A stretch of DNA of 10,256 nt from CBDUBS01 sp965365445 (GTDB taxonomy: Bacteria; Bacteroidota; Rhodothermia; Rhodothermales; DASSAV01), in assembly GCA_965365445.1 (NCBI GenBank), contig CBDUBS010000130.1, positions 1 to 10,256 on the forward strand, given 5' to 3'. Position numbers and translations under genes: made by a program. Positions 1-7,969 of this stretch are shown here, one piece after another; position 1 is the stretch's first letter, and every line of letters begins with the position of its first letter. Below the pieces are notes generated by a model, which ran no database searches, was not told the DNA's origin, and was given only the letters and a program-made list of their open reading frames with translations.

Positions 1-24
1 TTTATATCCGCCGACACGAAACCC

Positions 25-54
25 TTTGCTTTTCACCCCGAAGGTGTATTTTTC
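25..54 (+). promoter_or_regulatory. Candidate mscL promoter, Bacteroidota type
   Basis: TTTG at 25-28 is followed after 18 bases by TATTTTTC at 47-54. This resembles the Bacteroidota sigma-factor consensus, TTTG then 19-21 bases then TAnnTTTG. The -7 element has one mismatch and the spacer is one base short. Transcription would begin near 60, leaving a leader of about 75 bases before mscL. No Shine-Dalgarno is visible in that leader. Confidence 0.4.
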
Positions 55-134
55 ATCATCCGCGCGGAGCAGCACGTTGTCCGTGGGGCTGCAGGCGGTC
101 CTGACCCTCCCTTTCACCTACCCCACATACCTTC

Positions 135-617
135 ATGAGCTTCACCAAGGAGTTCAAAGAGTTTGCCGTACGCGGCAACGTCGTAGACATGGCTGTCGGT
201 ATCATTATCGGTGCAGCCTTCGGTACGATCGTCCAGTCGCTGGTGAACGACATCATCATGCCTCCTATCGGCCTGGCGGCGGGCAACATGGATTTTACGG
301 ACCTGTTCCTCGTGCTCAAGGAGGGGGCTGTGGCCGGTCCATATGCTTCCTTACAGGTCGCGCAGGAAGCAGGCGCCGTAACGATCAACTACGGACGGTT
401 CATCAACACCGTGGTAAGCTTTCTGATCGTCGCGCTGGCGGTATTCATGCTGATCCGGTTCATGAATAAGCTCCGGCGTCCGGATACCGGCCCGGCCCCG
501 GCGCCTACGATCAAGAAATGCCCTTATTGCGTATCGGATATTCCGATCGAAGCGAGCAGGTGCCCCCATTGCACGTCCGAACTGACGGCCGGCGCCGAAC
601 GTCCGGCTCTCGCCTGA
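135..617 (+). CDS. mscL: Large-conductance mechanosensitive channel MscL with C-terminal zinc-ribbon-like tail
   Basis: MscL is an inner-membrane homopentameric channel that opens under membrane tension and releases solutes during hypo-osmotic shock. The 160-residue protein begins with the amphipathic helix MSFTKEFKEFAVRGNVVDMA. The pore-lining TM1 follows (about residues 15-45, with GIIIGAAFGTIV and the conserved NDIIMPP), then a periplasmic loop (about 46-85) and TM2 (about 88-112, ending in the conserved FMNKL). E. coli MscL (136 residues) ends in a Pro-linker plus a bundled C-terminal helix. Here the Pro/Ala linker (116-125) leads into C129-x2-C132-x10-C143-x2-C146, a rubredoxin-knuckle pattern expected to bind Zn. 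From memory, similar tails occur on other MscL homologues, but I cannot check how widely. The ATG at 135 gives the canonical N-terminus. A terminator lies just downstream, so this is a single-gene unit. The family call is secure; metal binding is inferred. Confidence 0.97.
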   Translation: MSFTKEFKEFAVRGNVVDMAVGIIIGAAFGTIVQSLVNDIIMPPIGLAAGNMDFTDLFLVLKEGAVAGPYASLQVAQEAGAVTINYGRFINTVVSFLIVALAVFMLIRFMNKLRRPDTGPAPAPTIKKCPYCVSDIPIEASRCPHCTSELTAGAERPALA

Positions 618-634
618 TCCCATCCTGACCAACG

Positions 635-670
635 AAGGGAACCGTTTCAGGTGGAGCGGTTCCCTTTTTG
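635..670 (+). terminator. Rho-independent terminator of mscL
   Basis: GGGAACCG (637-644) and CGGTTCCC (657-664) form a perfect 8-bp stem. Two flanking A-T pairs (635-636 with 665-666) extend it. The loop is 12 bases, and a run of five T begins at 665. It starts 18 bases after the mscL stop codon, as expected for an intrinsic terminator. Confidence 0.85.
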
Positions 671-680
671 CTTAGTTCTC

Positions 681-1253
681 ATGCCTGCGTTTTTCTCGTT
701 TCCGGCTGCCGCGCTCGTGTTTCTGCTTCTGGTTTGCCCCGGTTGCAACGCCTCCGGCGATGAGCAATCTGCTGCCGTTGGAACGGAGGACTGCACCGCA
801 CCGGACAGCCTCCACGGCGTCGGAGATTGTACGGCGCCCGAATTGAATCTGTCCGATTTTGCTGCGCCTACAGCCGTATTCGACGCGGCCTCGGTATCTG
901 TTGGCGATACGCTCTCCGGATGGCGCGTATCCGATCTTCGGCAAACTTCCTCTCGTTCCGGGGCGGCAGGGGTTCGGATTATTACCTTCCAGGGCGAGGT
1001 CACGATTGCCGGTCGTCTTTCCGACAGGCAGGACCGCCTGTGTGTGGAGCCCGAAGCGACATCGGCGGAGCGGCTGCCACGGACACAGGGGGATTCTCCT
1101 CCGGCCTACGTGTGCATCGAGAATGCCGATGAGGCCAGGGCCGCCTTTGCAAACGCCTACGGCGAGCCTCTGAGCGTAGTCATCGGCCGATACCGGATCC
1201 GGACGGATAGCACGGAGACGGGTTATGCCCGTTTCGAACGGCTCGTGCCCTAG
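681..1253 (+). CDS. Unrecognised exported protein, probable lipoprotein
   Basis: I do not recognise the family. From the ATG at 681 the product is 190 residues. It starts with a hydrophobic segment (MPAFFSFPAAALVFLLLVCPGC) that looks like a signal peptide. C22 could be a lipidated cysteine, although CPG before it is a poor lipobox. A low-complexity Ala/Ser/Asp/Thr stretch with two DCTAP copies follows. A compact C-terminal domain (about residues 80-190) contains VGDTLSGWRVSDL, ITFQGEVTIAGR, two cysteines (LCVEPEA and YVCIENADEA) and VVIGRYRIRT; it reads as mostly beta strand. An in-frame GTG at 651 would add 10 residues including an Arg, and AAGGGA sits 10 bases before it. However, that start and its putative ribosome site lie inside the mscL terminator stem-loop, so I prefer 681. 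The stop is 7 bases from the end of the convergent thiC. Confidence 0.7.
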   Translation: MPAFFSFPAAALVFLLLVCPGCNASGDEQSAAVGTEDCTAPDSLHGVGDCTAPELNLSDFAAPTAVFDAASVSVGDTLSGWRVSDLRQTSSRSGAAGVRIITFQGEVTIAGRLSDRQDRLCVEPEATSAERLPRTQGDSPPAYVCIENADEARAAFANAYGEPLSVVIGRYRIRTDSTETGYARFERLVP

Positions 1254-1260
1254 ATCCTCG

Positions 1261-3141
<1,881 letters not shown>

Positions 3142-3142
3142 G

Positions 3143-3185
3143 GCTTCGCACCGGTTTCATTACAACAAAGGAGTCGTAGCGAAGC
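3143..3185 (-). promoter_or_regulatory. Predicted start-site sequestering hairpin of the thiC riboswitch
   Basis: Read on the minus strand, GCTTCGC (3185-3179) can pair perfectly over 7 bp with GCGAAGC (3149-3143), leaving a 29-base loop. The second arm ends one base before the thiC ATG, so the hairpin would bury the ribosome-binding region. The same GCTTCGCT (3185-3178) can instead pair over 8 bp with AGCGAAGC (3328-3321), which includes most of the 5' strand of riboswitch helix P1. The two pairings exclude each other, which is the logic of a translational TPP riboswitch such as E. coli thiM. The complementarity is seen directly; the mechanism is inferred. Confidence 0.55.
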
Positions 3186-3237
3186 GTACTGCCGGGGGAG
3201 ATGAGCCGGAAATCAGGCCCACGAGGAGAGCGGCATC

Positions 3238-3328
3238 GAGAAGCTTTCCTTCGCCGGTATTATCCGGATCAGGTTCCGAGGGACTCTCTCAGTCCCGCAT
3301 TTTCCGGCGGGACACCCCTAGCTTCGCT
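3238..3328 (-). promoter_or_regulatory. TPP riboswitch (thi box) upstream of thiC
   Basis: The minus strand carries all the landmarks of the TPP aptamer. Helix P1 is formed by GAAGCT (3325-3320) and AGCTTC (3245-3240). AGGGGTG follows P1. The P3 region GGGACTGAGAGAGTCCC includes the conserved CTGAGA (3292-3287). GAACCTGATCCGGATAATAC, followed by CGGCG (3276-3252), is the pyrophosphate-sensing P4/P5 half. The element binds thiamine pyrophosphate and represses the downstream gene, here thiC. The predicted promoter is immediately upstream, so the aptamer would begin at or very near the 5' end of the transcript. Confidence 0.97.
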
Positions 3329-3335
3329 TTCTACT

Positions 3336-3367
3336 TGAAGGTAAGGCAGGTAGTCACCCTGAGCAAA
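3336..3367 (-). promoter_or_regulatory. Candidate thiC promoter, Bacteroidota type
   Basis: On the minus strand TTTG (3367-3364) is followed after 20 bases by TACCTTCA (3343-3336). This matches TTTG-N19-21-TAnnTTTG with two mismatches in the -7 box. A start about 6-8 bases downstream falls near 3330, directly before the first base of the riboswitch P1 region. The element lies entirely between the mug stop codon and the aptamer, so its position supports the call. Confidence 0.5.
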
Positions 3368-3381
3368 TGAAATTGGAAGAG

Positions 3382-3963
3382 TTACCCTGCCGCAATCCGT
3401 AGCTCCGTGAACAACCGGGCGAAGTCCTGCGGTTTGTAATTGGCATTCAATCCGCTGGGGTTCGGCAACACCCATATCCGGGTGTCCCCAATGGTGTCCG
3501 TCTGCGGGCCGATTACTGCTTTCGGGCGACCGAAAGCTTTACGGTACGCGCCGAGCCCAACAACGGCGACAATACGGGGGCGGTACCGCCTCACTTTGGC
3601 TTCCAGGATGCGCCCACCCTCCAGGTATTCCTCCGTGGTAAGCTCATCGGCGGCCGTAGTGGCGCGGGCCACCAGATTCGTAATGCCGTACCCACGTGCG
3701 AGGAGTTCCTGCTCCTCCGAAGGAGCCAACAACCGATCCGTAAACCCGGCGGCGTGCAGTGCGGACCAGAATCGATTACCCGGACGCGCAAAGTGATGGC
3801 CCACGGCGGCCGTGTACAATCCGGGGTTGATGCCACAGAACAGGACCCGGAGATCATATGCAATCACGTCGGGAAGGGTTTTCCCGTAGGCCGCTTCCAA
3901 TTCCGCTTTACTCGGCTTCCTGTCCGGAGCAGGTTTCTCCTCGGGGTATGCAGACTGCTTCAT
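3382..3963 (-). CDS. mug: Mismatch-specific (G/T-U) uracil-DNA glycosylase, Mug family
   Basis: Mug enzymes remove uracil or thymine (and ethenocytosine) from mispairs with guanine and start base-excision repair in the cytoplasm. From the ATG at 3963 the product is 193 residues. Motif 1, FCGINPG (residues 42-48), carries the Asn (N46) equivalent to catalytic N18 of E. coli Mug. It is followed by the conserved FARPGNRFW and AGFTDR. Motif 2, NPSGLN (168-173), inserts into the helix opposite the mismatch. A 30-residue N-terminal extension (PSKAELEAAYGKTLPDVI) precedes the core. The frame stays open to an ATG at 4041 (219 residues). I prefer 3963 because the extra 26 residues overlap the predicted cydA promoter and look non-conserved. 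The gene is divergent from cydAB and upstream of, but probably separate from, thiC. Confidence 0.93.
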   Translation of the reverse strand: MKQSAYPEEKPAPDRKPSKAELEAAYGKTLPDVIAYDLRVLFCGINPGLYTAAVGHHFARPGNRFWSALHAAGFTDRLLAPSEEQELLARGYGITNLVARATTAADELTTEEYLEGGRILEAKVRRYRPRIVAVVGLGAYRKAFGRPKAVIGPQTDTIGDTRIWVLPNPSGLNANYKPQDFARLFTELRIAAG

Positions 3964-3991
3964 GAAACCGTAACAATGTGATGCGTTTTTC

Positions 3992-4024
3992 GTTGGATGC
4001 GTAACCGATGGCTGACTAGTTTTG
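3992..4024 (+). promoter_or_regulatory. Candidate cydAB promoter, Bacteroidota type
   Basis: GTTG (3992-3995) is followed after 21 bases by TAGTTTTG (4017-4024). The second box is an exact TAnnTTTG match, and the first matches TTTG in three of four positions. Transcription would start near 4031, giving a leader of about 30 bases before the cydA ATG. This is the best promoter match in the window. Confidence 0.6.
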
Positions 4025-4046
4025 AGCGGTTTCCTGCACATTCCTT

Positions 4047-4058
4047 AGCCGACCGGCT
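4047..4058 (+). repeat. 12-bp near-palindrome just before cydA
   Basis: AGCCGACCGGCT is two 5-bp complementary arms around AC, ending three bases before the cydA start codon. As RNA it could form a 4-bp hairpin with a GACC loop at the ribosome-binding position. As DNA it could be a small operator half-pair. There is no Shine-Dalgarno here, so a role in translation start is possible but unproven. Confidence 0.3.
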
Positions 4059-4061
4059 CAC

Positions 4062-5534
4062 ATGGAACTCGATGTCCTCCTGCTATCCCGCGTGCAGTTT
4101 GCCCTGACCATCATGTTCCACTATCTGTTCCCGCCTCTGACCATCGGGCTGGCTGCCATCATGGTGGGCATAGAGGGTATGTATCTGAAAACACGCGACC
4201 CTCAGTATGAGGCTATGGCCAAGTACTGGACGAAAATCTTCGCCGTCAACTTTGCGATGGGGGTGGCTACCGGAATCGTCATGGAGTTCGAGTTCGGCAC
4301 GAACTGGGCGGCATATTCCCGGTACGTGGGGGACATCTTCGGATCGGCGCTGGCCGCCGAAGGCATCTTTGCGTTTTTCCTGGAATCCGGGTTCCTGGCC
4401 GTACTCGTATTCGGATGGGATCGCGTCTCTCCGCGGATGCACTTTTTCGCCACGCTCATGGTGGCGCTGGGAGGCATCTTCTCATCCATCTGGATTACCG
4501 TGGCGAATTCCTGGATGCAGACCCCGGCCGGGTTTCACCTCGTCGGCGAAGGACCGCTGGCGCGAGCCGAAATCGTCGACTTCTGGGCCATGGTTTTCAA
4601 TCCGTCCAGCATCATCCGGCTCCTTCACGTCTGGATGGGAGCGTTCATCCTTGGCGCATTCTTCGTTCTTTCCATCGCTTCCTGGTATCTGCTTCGAGGG
4701 CGGCACATCGATTTTGCCGAGAAAACATTCAAAATCGCCCTGGCCGTCGGCATCGCCGGATCACTCGGAGCGCTGTTCACCGGGCACTATTCGGCGCACA
4801 TCGTATCGGAATACCAGCCGGCCAAGCTGGCCGCGTTCGAAGGGCACTATACGACGGGCCCGGCCGATATGTACCTGTTCGGTTTCCCCGACGACGAGAC
4901 GGGACGGGTAGCCTATGGCATTCCATTGCCCGGCGGCCTGTCGTTTCTGGTACACTGGTCGTTTACGGAGCCTGTTGCAGGGCTGGACCGCTTCGCGCGG
5001 GACGAGTGGCCGAACGTACCGCTCGTATTCCAGACTTATCACGCCATGGTCGCGCTCGGGCTGTTTTTTATCGGGATAACCCTTCTGGCGGCATTTTTCT
5101 TGTGGCGGGGCACGTTATTCAGGCAACGGTGGCTGCTCTGGATTTTTGTATTTGCCGTACTCGGAGCCTATGCCTCTAACCAGCTCGGCTGGGTATCCGC
5201 AGAGGCCGGCCGGCAGCCGTGGATCGTTTACGGCCTGCTCAAGACCAGTGAGGCGCTCTCGGAATCGGTCACGGCAGAGATGGTACTGTCGTCCATCATC
5301 ATGTTTACCCTGATCTACCTGCTCCTTTTTGCCATCTGGGTATTCGTTATGAACAGCAAAATCCAGCACGGCCCGGAAGCGGCTGCCGTTCACGGGACCG
5401 GCGAACGAGCCCGCGACTGGATCGACGCATCGGCGCGGCGGGCGAATCCTTCCGGCTTTTCCCTCAGCGCCGCTCGAGGCGACGATTTCAAACCGGATGT
5501 CGATTCTCACGATACACCCCCGCCCCATTCATAA
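4062..5534 (+). CDS. cydA: Cytochrome bd-type quinol oxidase subunit I (CydA)
   Basis: CydA is the haem-bearing and quinol-oxidising subunit of the bd terminal oxidase, which reduces O2 to water at the cytoplasmic membrane. The 490-residue protein is multi-spanning. Family ligands are visible by alignment from memory with E. coli CydA: H20 (His19, high-spin haem), E100 and E108 (Glu99/Glu107, proton path and haem region), H189 in LHVWMGAF (His186) and M329 in YHAMVALG (Met393, haem b558). K255 and E260 in QPAKLAAFEG match the quinol-site Lys252/Glu257, and GRQPW is at 383-387. The H189-M329 spacing is about 65 residues shorter than in E. coli, so this is the short Q-loop type. The C-terminal 60 residues are a polar cytoplasmic tail. 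It is followed 14 bases later by cydB. Whether the haem set is b/b/d or all-b (cyanide-insensitive form) cannot be decided from sequence. Confidence 0.98.
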   Translation: MELDVLLLSRVQFALTIMFHYLFPPLTIGLAAIMVGIEGMYLKTRDPQYEAMAKYWTKIFAVNFAMGVATGIVMEFEFGTNWAAYSRYVGDIFGSALAAEGIFAFFLESGFLAVLVFGWDRVSPRMHFFATLMVALGGIFSSIWITVANSWMQTPAGFHLVGEGPLARAEIVDFWAMVFNPSSIIRLLHVWMGAFILGAFFVLSIASWYLLRGRHIDFAEKTFKIALAVGIAGSLGALFTGHYSAHIVSEYQPAKLAAFEGHYTTGPADMYLFGFPDDETGRVAYGIPLPGGLSFLVHWSFTEPVAGLDRFARDEWPNVPLVFQTYHAMVALGLFFIGITLLAAFFLWRGTLFRQRWLLWIFVFAVLGAYASNQLGWVSAEAGRQPWIVYGLLKTSEALSESVTAEMVLSSIIMFTLIYLLLFAIWVFVMNSKIQHGPEAAAVHGTGERARDWIDASARRANPSGFSLSAARGDDFKPDVDSHDTPPPHS

Positions 5535-5548
5535 ACAGGCTTACCCGG

Positions 5549-6568
5549 ATGGATTTACACGTATTATGGTTCATTCTACTCGGCCTGCTGCTTTTCGGGT
5601 ATGCCGTGCTCGACGGCTTCGATCTCGGGGTCGGTATGTTGCATGCCTTCATTCCCCGAACCGACAACGAGCGGCGGCTCGTCATTAATTCGATCGGGCC
5701 GCTATGGGACGGCAACGAGGTATGGCTCGTGACATTCGGCGGGGCCTTGTTCGCCGCGTTTCCGATCGCATACGCTTCGGTATTTTCCGGTTTTTACATC
5801 CCGTTCATGCTGCTCCTCTGTGCGCTGATCTTCCGGGCGGCTGCCATCGAGTTCAGAAGCAAGCAACAGGCGGCTTTCTGGAGAGGAGCATGGGATAAAG
5901 CCTTTACCGGCGCCAGCGCGCTGGCCGGCTTGCTCATGGGCGTGACCGTCGGCAATACGCTGTGGGGTGTTCCGATTGGCCCGCAAGGTGTTTTCCAGGG
6001 ATCCACGTGGGACTTATTCAATCCGTACGCCCTTCTGGTCGGGGTGCTTACCGTGGCCGTTTTTTGTATGCATGGGTCCATATATCTGTACCTGAAAACA
6101 GAGGGCGCACTTCAGGAACGAATAAAAGGATGGATGTGGAGCACGTTCGGGGTATTCCTGATCCTGTACGTGCTGGTTACGATCTTTACCCTCGTACAGC
6201 GCCCCGACGTGACGCGGCATTTTCAGGAGTATCCCATAGCATGGCTGGCAGTCGTACTCAATGTGCTGGCTATTGCCAATATCCCCCGGGCCATTTACCT
6301 CGAGAAACCGTTTTACGCCTTTTTATCTTCCGCATCCACCCTGCTGGCCCTCGTTTTCCTGTATGGAATGGCCCTGTTTCCGAACATGCTCGTCAGCAGC
6401 CTCGGTCCCGAATACACGCTTTCCATATACAACGCGGCTTCCTCTCAGAAAACGCTGACGATCATGGCTATTGTGGCCGCCATCGGAATACCGCTCGTAC
6501 TGACGTATACCATTGTGGTATACTGGACTTTCCGCGGAAAGGTCAAACTCGGCGAATTCAGCTACTGA
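5549..6568 (+). CDS. cydB: Cytochrome bd-type quinol oxidase subunit II (CydB)
   Basis: CydB is the second large membrane subunit of the bd oxidase, needed for assembly of the haem core. The 339-residue protein has about eight or nine hydrophobic helices. The N-terminal family signature is clear: GYAVLDGFDLGVGML, then NSIGPLWDGNEVWLVTFGGALFAAFP and FSGFYIPFML. D25 of DGFDLG corresponds to the conserved acidic residue near the start of E. coli CydB. It lies 14 bases downstream of cydA, so the two are one operon. No small third subunit (CydX/CydH) and no cydDC transporter are visible nearby. It ends 20 bases before the end of the convergent PAP2 gene, with no strong terminator between them. Confidence 0.98.
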   Translation: MDLHVLWFILLGLLLFGYAVLDGFDLGVGMLHAFIPRTDNERRLVINSIGPLWDGNEVWLVTFGGALFAAFPIAYASVFSGFYIPFMLLLCALIFRAAAIEFRSKQQAAFWRGAWDKAFTGASALAGLLMGVTVGNTLWGVPIGPQGVFQGSTWDLFNPYALLVGVLTVAVFCMHGSIYLYLKTEGALQERIKGWMWSTFGVFLILYVLVTIFTLVQRPDVTRHFQEYPIAWLAVVLNVLAIANIPRAIYLEKPFYAFLSSASTLLALVFLYGMALFPNMLVSSLGPEYTLSIYNAASSQKTLTIMAIVAAIGIPLVLTYTIVVYWTFRGKVKLGEFSY

Positions 6569-6588
6569 TAAGGGTGGAGAGGGCTGCC

Positions 6589-7326
6589 TTAACCCGTGCG
6601 GCCCGCATCATTTTTTTCCGGTAACGGCCGCGCCAGCGTGCGGTGCTCCACGGTGCGGAAAACGCGTACCGCCAGGATGAGCCAGATCAAACCGGATACG
6701 TACCCGGCCAGCACGTCCGTCATGTAGTGGACGTTCAGGTAAACCCGTGTCCACCCGATCAGCGCGATCATACCACTTGCAGCCAGCACGAGCGGAACGC
6801 GCCAGAAAAGCGGAATGCGGCTATTCCAGACCAGGTAAATCAGGTACCCGTAAAACACCATAGCCGCAAACGCATGGCCGCTCGGGAAACTGTATCCCGA
6901 GGCCGGTATAAGTTGTTCGAGCGGGCGAGCCCGTCTGAATATCCACTTGAGCAAGGCCTGCAGCACCCCCCCGAGCGCGGTAGCCGCCACCAGTCCGATG
7001 AGATGCCACCAGCGGTGCAGTAAGAACAGCACGAGACCGACGACGGCTACCCCCATCATAGTGCCCCGATTTCCTCCGAGATTGGTTATGAAAACAACGC
7101 GCTCGGTAAGAATCGGGGCGGAAATGTTGCGCATGACGCGCTGAGCGTGCAGGTCCCAGGCGTACCACTCGTTTTGCGTGAGCACACCGTTCAGAATGAC
7201 CAGAAAAACGATCAACGCGAACAAGACGACCAGAAAAGCAAGCGTGAACCCGAGGCCGTACCGTTCGCCTTTACGGACTCGGTTCCTCAGGAATCGGCTG
7301 AAGTCGGACCAGAAAGAAGATCTCAT
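6589..7326 (-). CDS. PAP2-family membrane phosphatase
   Basis: PAP2 proteins remove phosphate from lipid phosphates or pyrophosphates such as phosphatidic acid, phosphatidylglycerol phosphate or undecaprenyl pyrophosphate, usually with the active site facing the periplasm. The 245-residue protein has a basic cytoplasmic N-terminus and about six hydrophobic helices (first at about 25-50). The three catalytic motifs are present in order. C1 is K127-x6-R134-P135 (KWIFRRARP). C2 is P148-S149-G150-H151 with the acid-base His. C3 is T193-R194-x5-H200-x3-D204, with the nucleophile His; the usual Ser before Arg is Thr here, a mild change. The polar loop ASGYSFPSGHAFA matches the bacterial PgpB/BcrC-like group. 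The substrate cannot be assigned. The gene is divergent from the receiver-domain gene across about 165 bases and convergent with cydB. Confidence 0.93.
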   Translation of the reverse strand: MRSSFWSDFSRFLRNRVRKGERYGLGFTLAFLVVLFALIVFLVILNGVLTQNEWYAWDLHAQRVMRNISAPILTERVVFITNLGGNRGTMMGVAVVGLVLFLLHRWWHLIGLVAATALGGVLQALLKWIFRRARPLEQLIPASGYSFPSGHAFAAMVFYGYLIYLVWNSRIPLFWRVPLVLAASGMIALIGWTRVYLNVHYMTDVLAGYVSGLIWLILAVRVFRTVEHRTLARPLPEKNDAGRTG

Positions 7327-7491
7327 CGGGCGGGGCGAGGGATCGGGGTGTTGACGTAATCGGCCGCGACCAATCTACAGCGACCGGCTTAAGTTCGTTG
7401 TAAAGAGGTCGATGATAAGCTATATCCGACGGCTACCCTTTCGAGTTGGCGCCGGAAAGCACCCTTCGATCCACCGAACACATTACGACGG

Positions 7492-7917
7492 ATGGAGAAC
7501 GGCATTTTCGGTCAGGAAAAACCTCGCCTGCTGGTCATCGACCGGGATCCGAGCATCCGCAACCTGCTTCAGCTACTGTTGGATGACGAGTACGCCATCG
7601 ACCAGGCGATGTCGGGCATACTGGCCATCCAGATGCTGCGCCACGTTTCCTACGACTGCGTGATGGCTTCACTGGAAATGCCGCCCCGTTCCGGGTTTTC
7701 CGGGTCTACCATCATACAGAAGCTCCGCGCCGTCCCCGGCTGCGAGCGACTTCCCGTAGTGGCCGTGGCGCCCGAAGGGCAGTTCGATTCGGATGCGGTA
7801 GAAAAAACCCTGGAAGCGGCCCTGTTGCCCAGGCCCCGTAATCGACCTTTCGAAAACGGCTCCGTACGATTGGCTATCGAGCGCGCCTTCGGAATCCATA
7901 TACCGGCCTTTTCCTGA
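7492..7917 (+). CDS. Degenerate single-domain receiver (CheY-like) protein
   Basis: The 141-residue protein is a stand-alone receiver fold. RLLVIDRDPSIRNLLQLLL is strand 1 and helix 1, YDCVMASLEMPPRSGF is strand 3 and the following loop, LPVVAVAP is strand 4, and RPF is the beta5 end. Ordinary receivers are phosphorylated on an Asp. Here the residues needed for that are replaced: the phospho-acceptor position (D in LLDLMMP) is S60, the second acid of the N-terminal pair is R18 (D17 remains), the switch Thr/Ser in strand 4 is V92, and the conserved Lys before Pro-Phe is R118. Helix 4 carries an insertion-like stretch (PEGQFDSDAVEKTLEA). There is no output domain. It is therefore probably a phosphorylation-independent pseudo-receiver that acts by protein contact; the partner is unknown. 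No Shine-Dalgarno precedes the ATG, which gives a sensible N-terminus. Confidence 0.85.
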   Translation: MENGIFGQEKPRLLVIDRDPSIRNLLQLLLDDEYAIDQAMSGILAIQMLRHVSYDCVMASLEMPPRSGFSGSTIIQKLRAVPGCERLPVVAVAPEGQFDSDAVEKTLEAALLPRPRNRPFENGSVRLAIERAFGIHIPAFS

Positions 7918-7969
7918 ACGTTCCGGCATGACCGAACCGTCCGCCGACGCCCTATCCTGGCCGGACCCT

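Noticed and set aside
4415..5179. 254-codon plus-strand open frame overlapping cydA
   Set aside because: Arg/His/Pro-rich translation in another frame of a certain cydA gene.
6569..6588. Possible bidirectional terminator between cydB and the PAP2 gene
   Set aside because: Only a 5-bp TAAGG/CCTTA pairing is visible (reaching a little into the PAP2 end), with no T-run.
7327..7491. Possible divergent promoters between the PAP2 and receiver genes (TAGATTGG on the minus strand at 7377-7370; GTTG-N20-TATATCCG on the plus strand at 7397-7428)
   Set aside because: Only one box of each pair matches acceptably, so they are not separable from chance. Promoters must exist here, but I cannot place them.
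7918..7969. Bulged GTTC-GG/CC-GAAC hairpin between the receiver and Kelch stop codons
   Set aside because: Short, interrupted and without a T-run; weak as a terminator.
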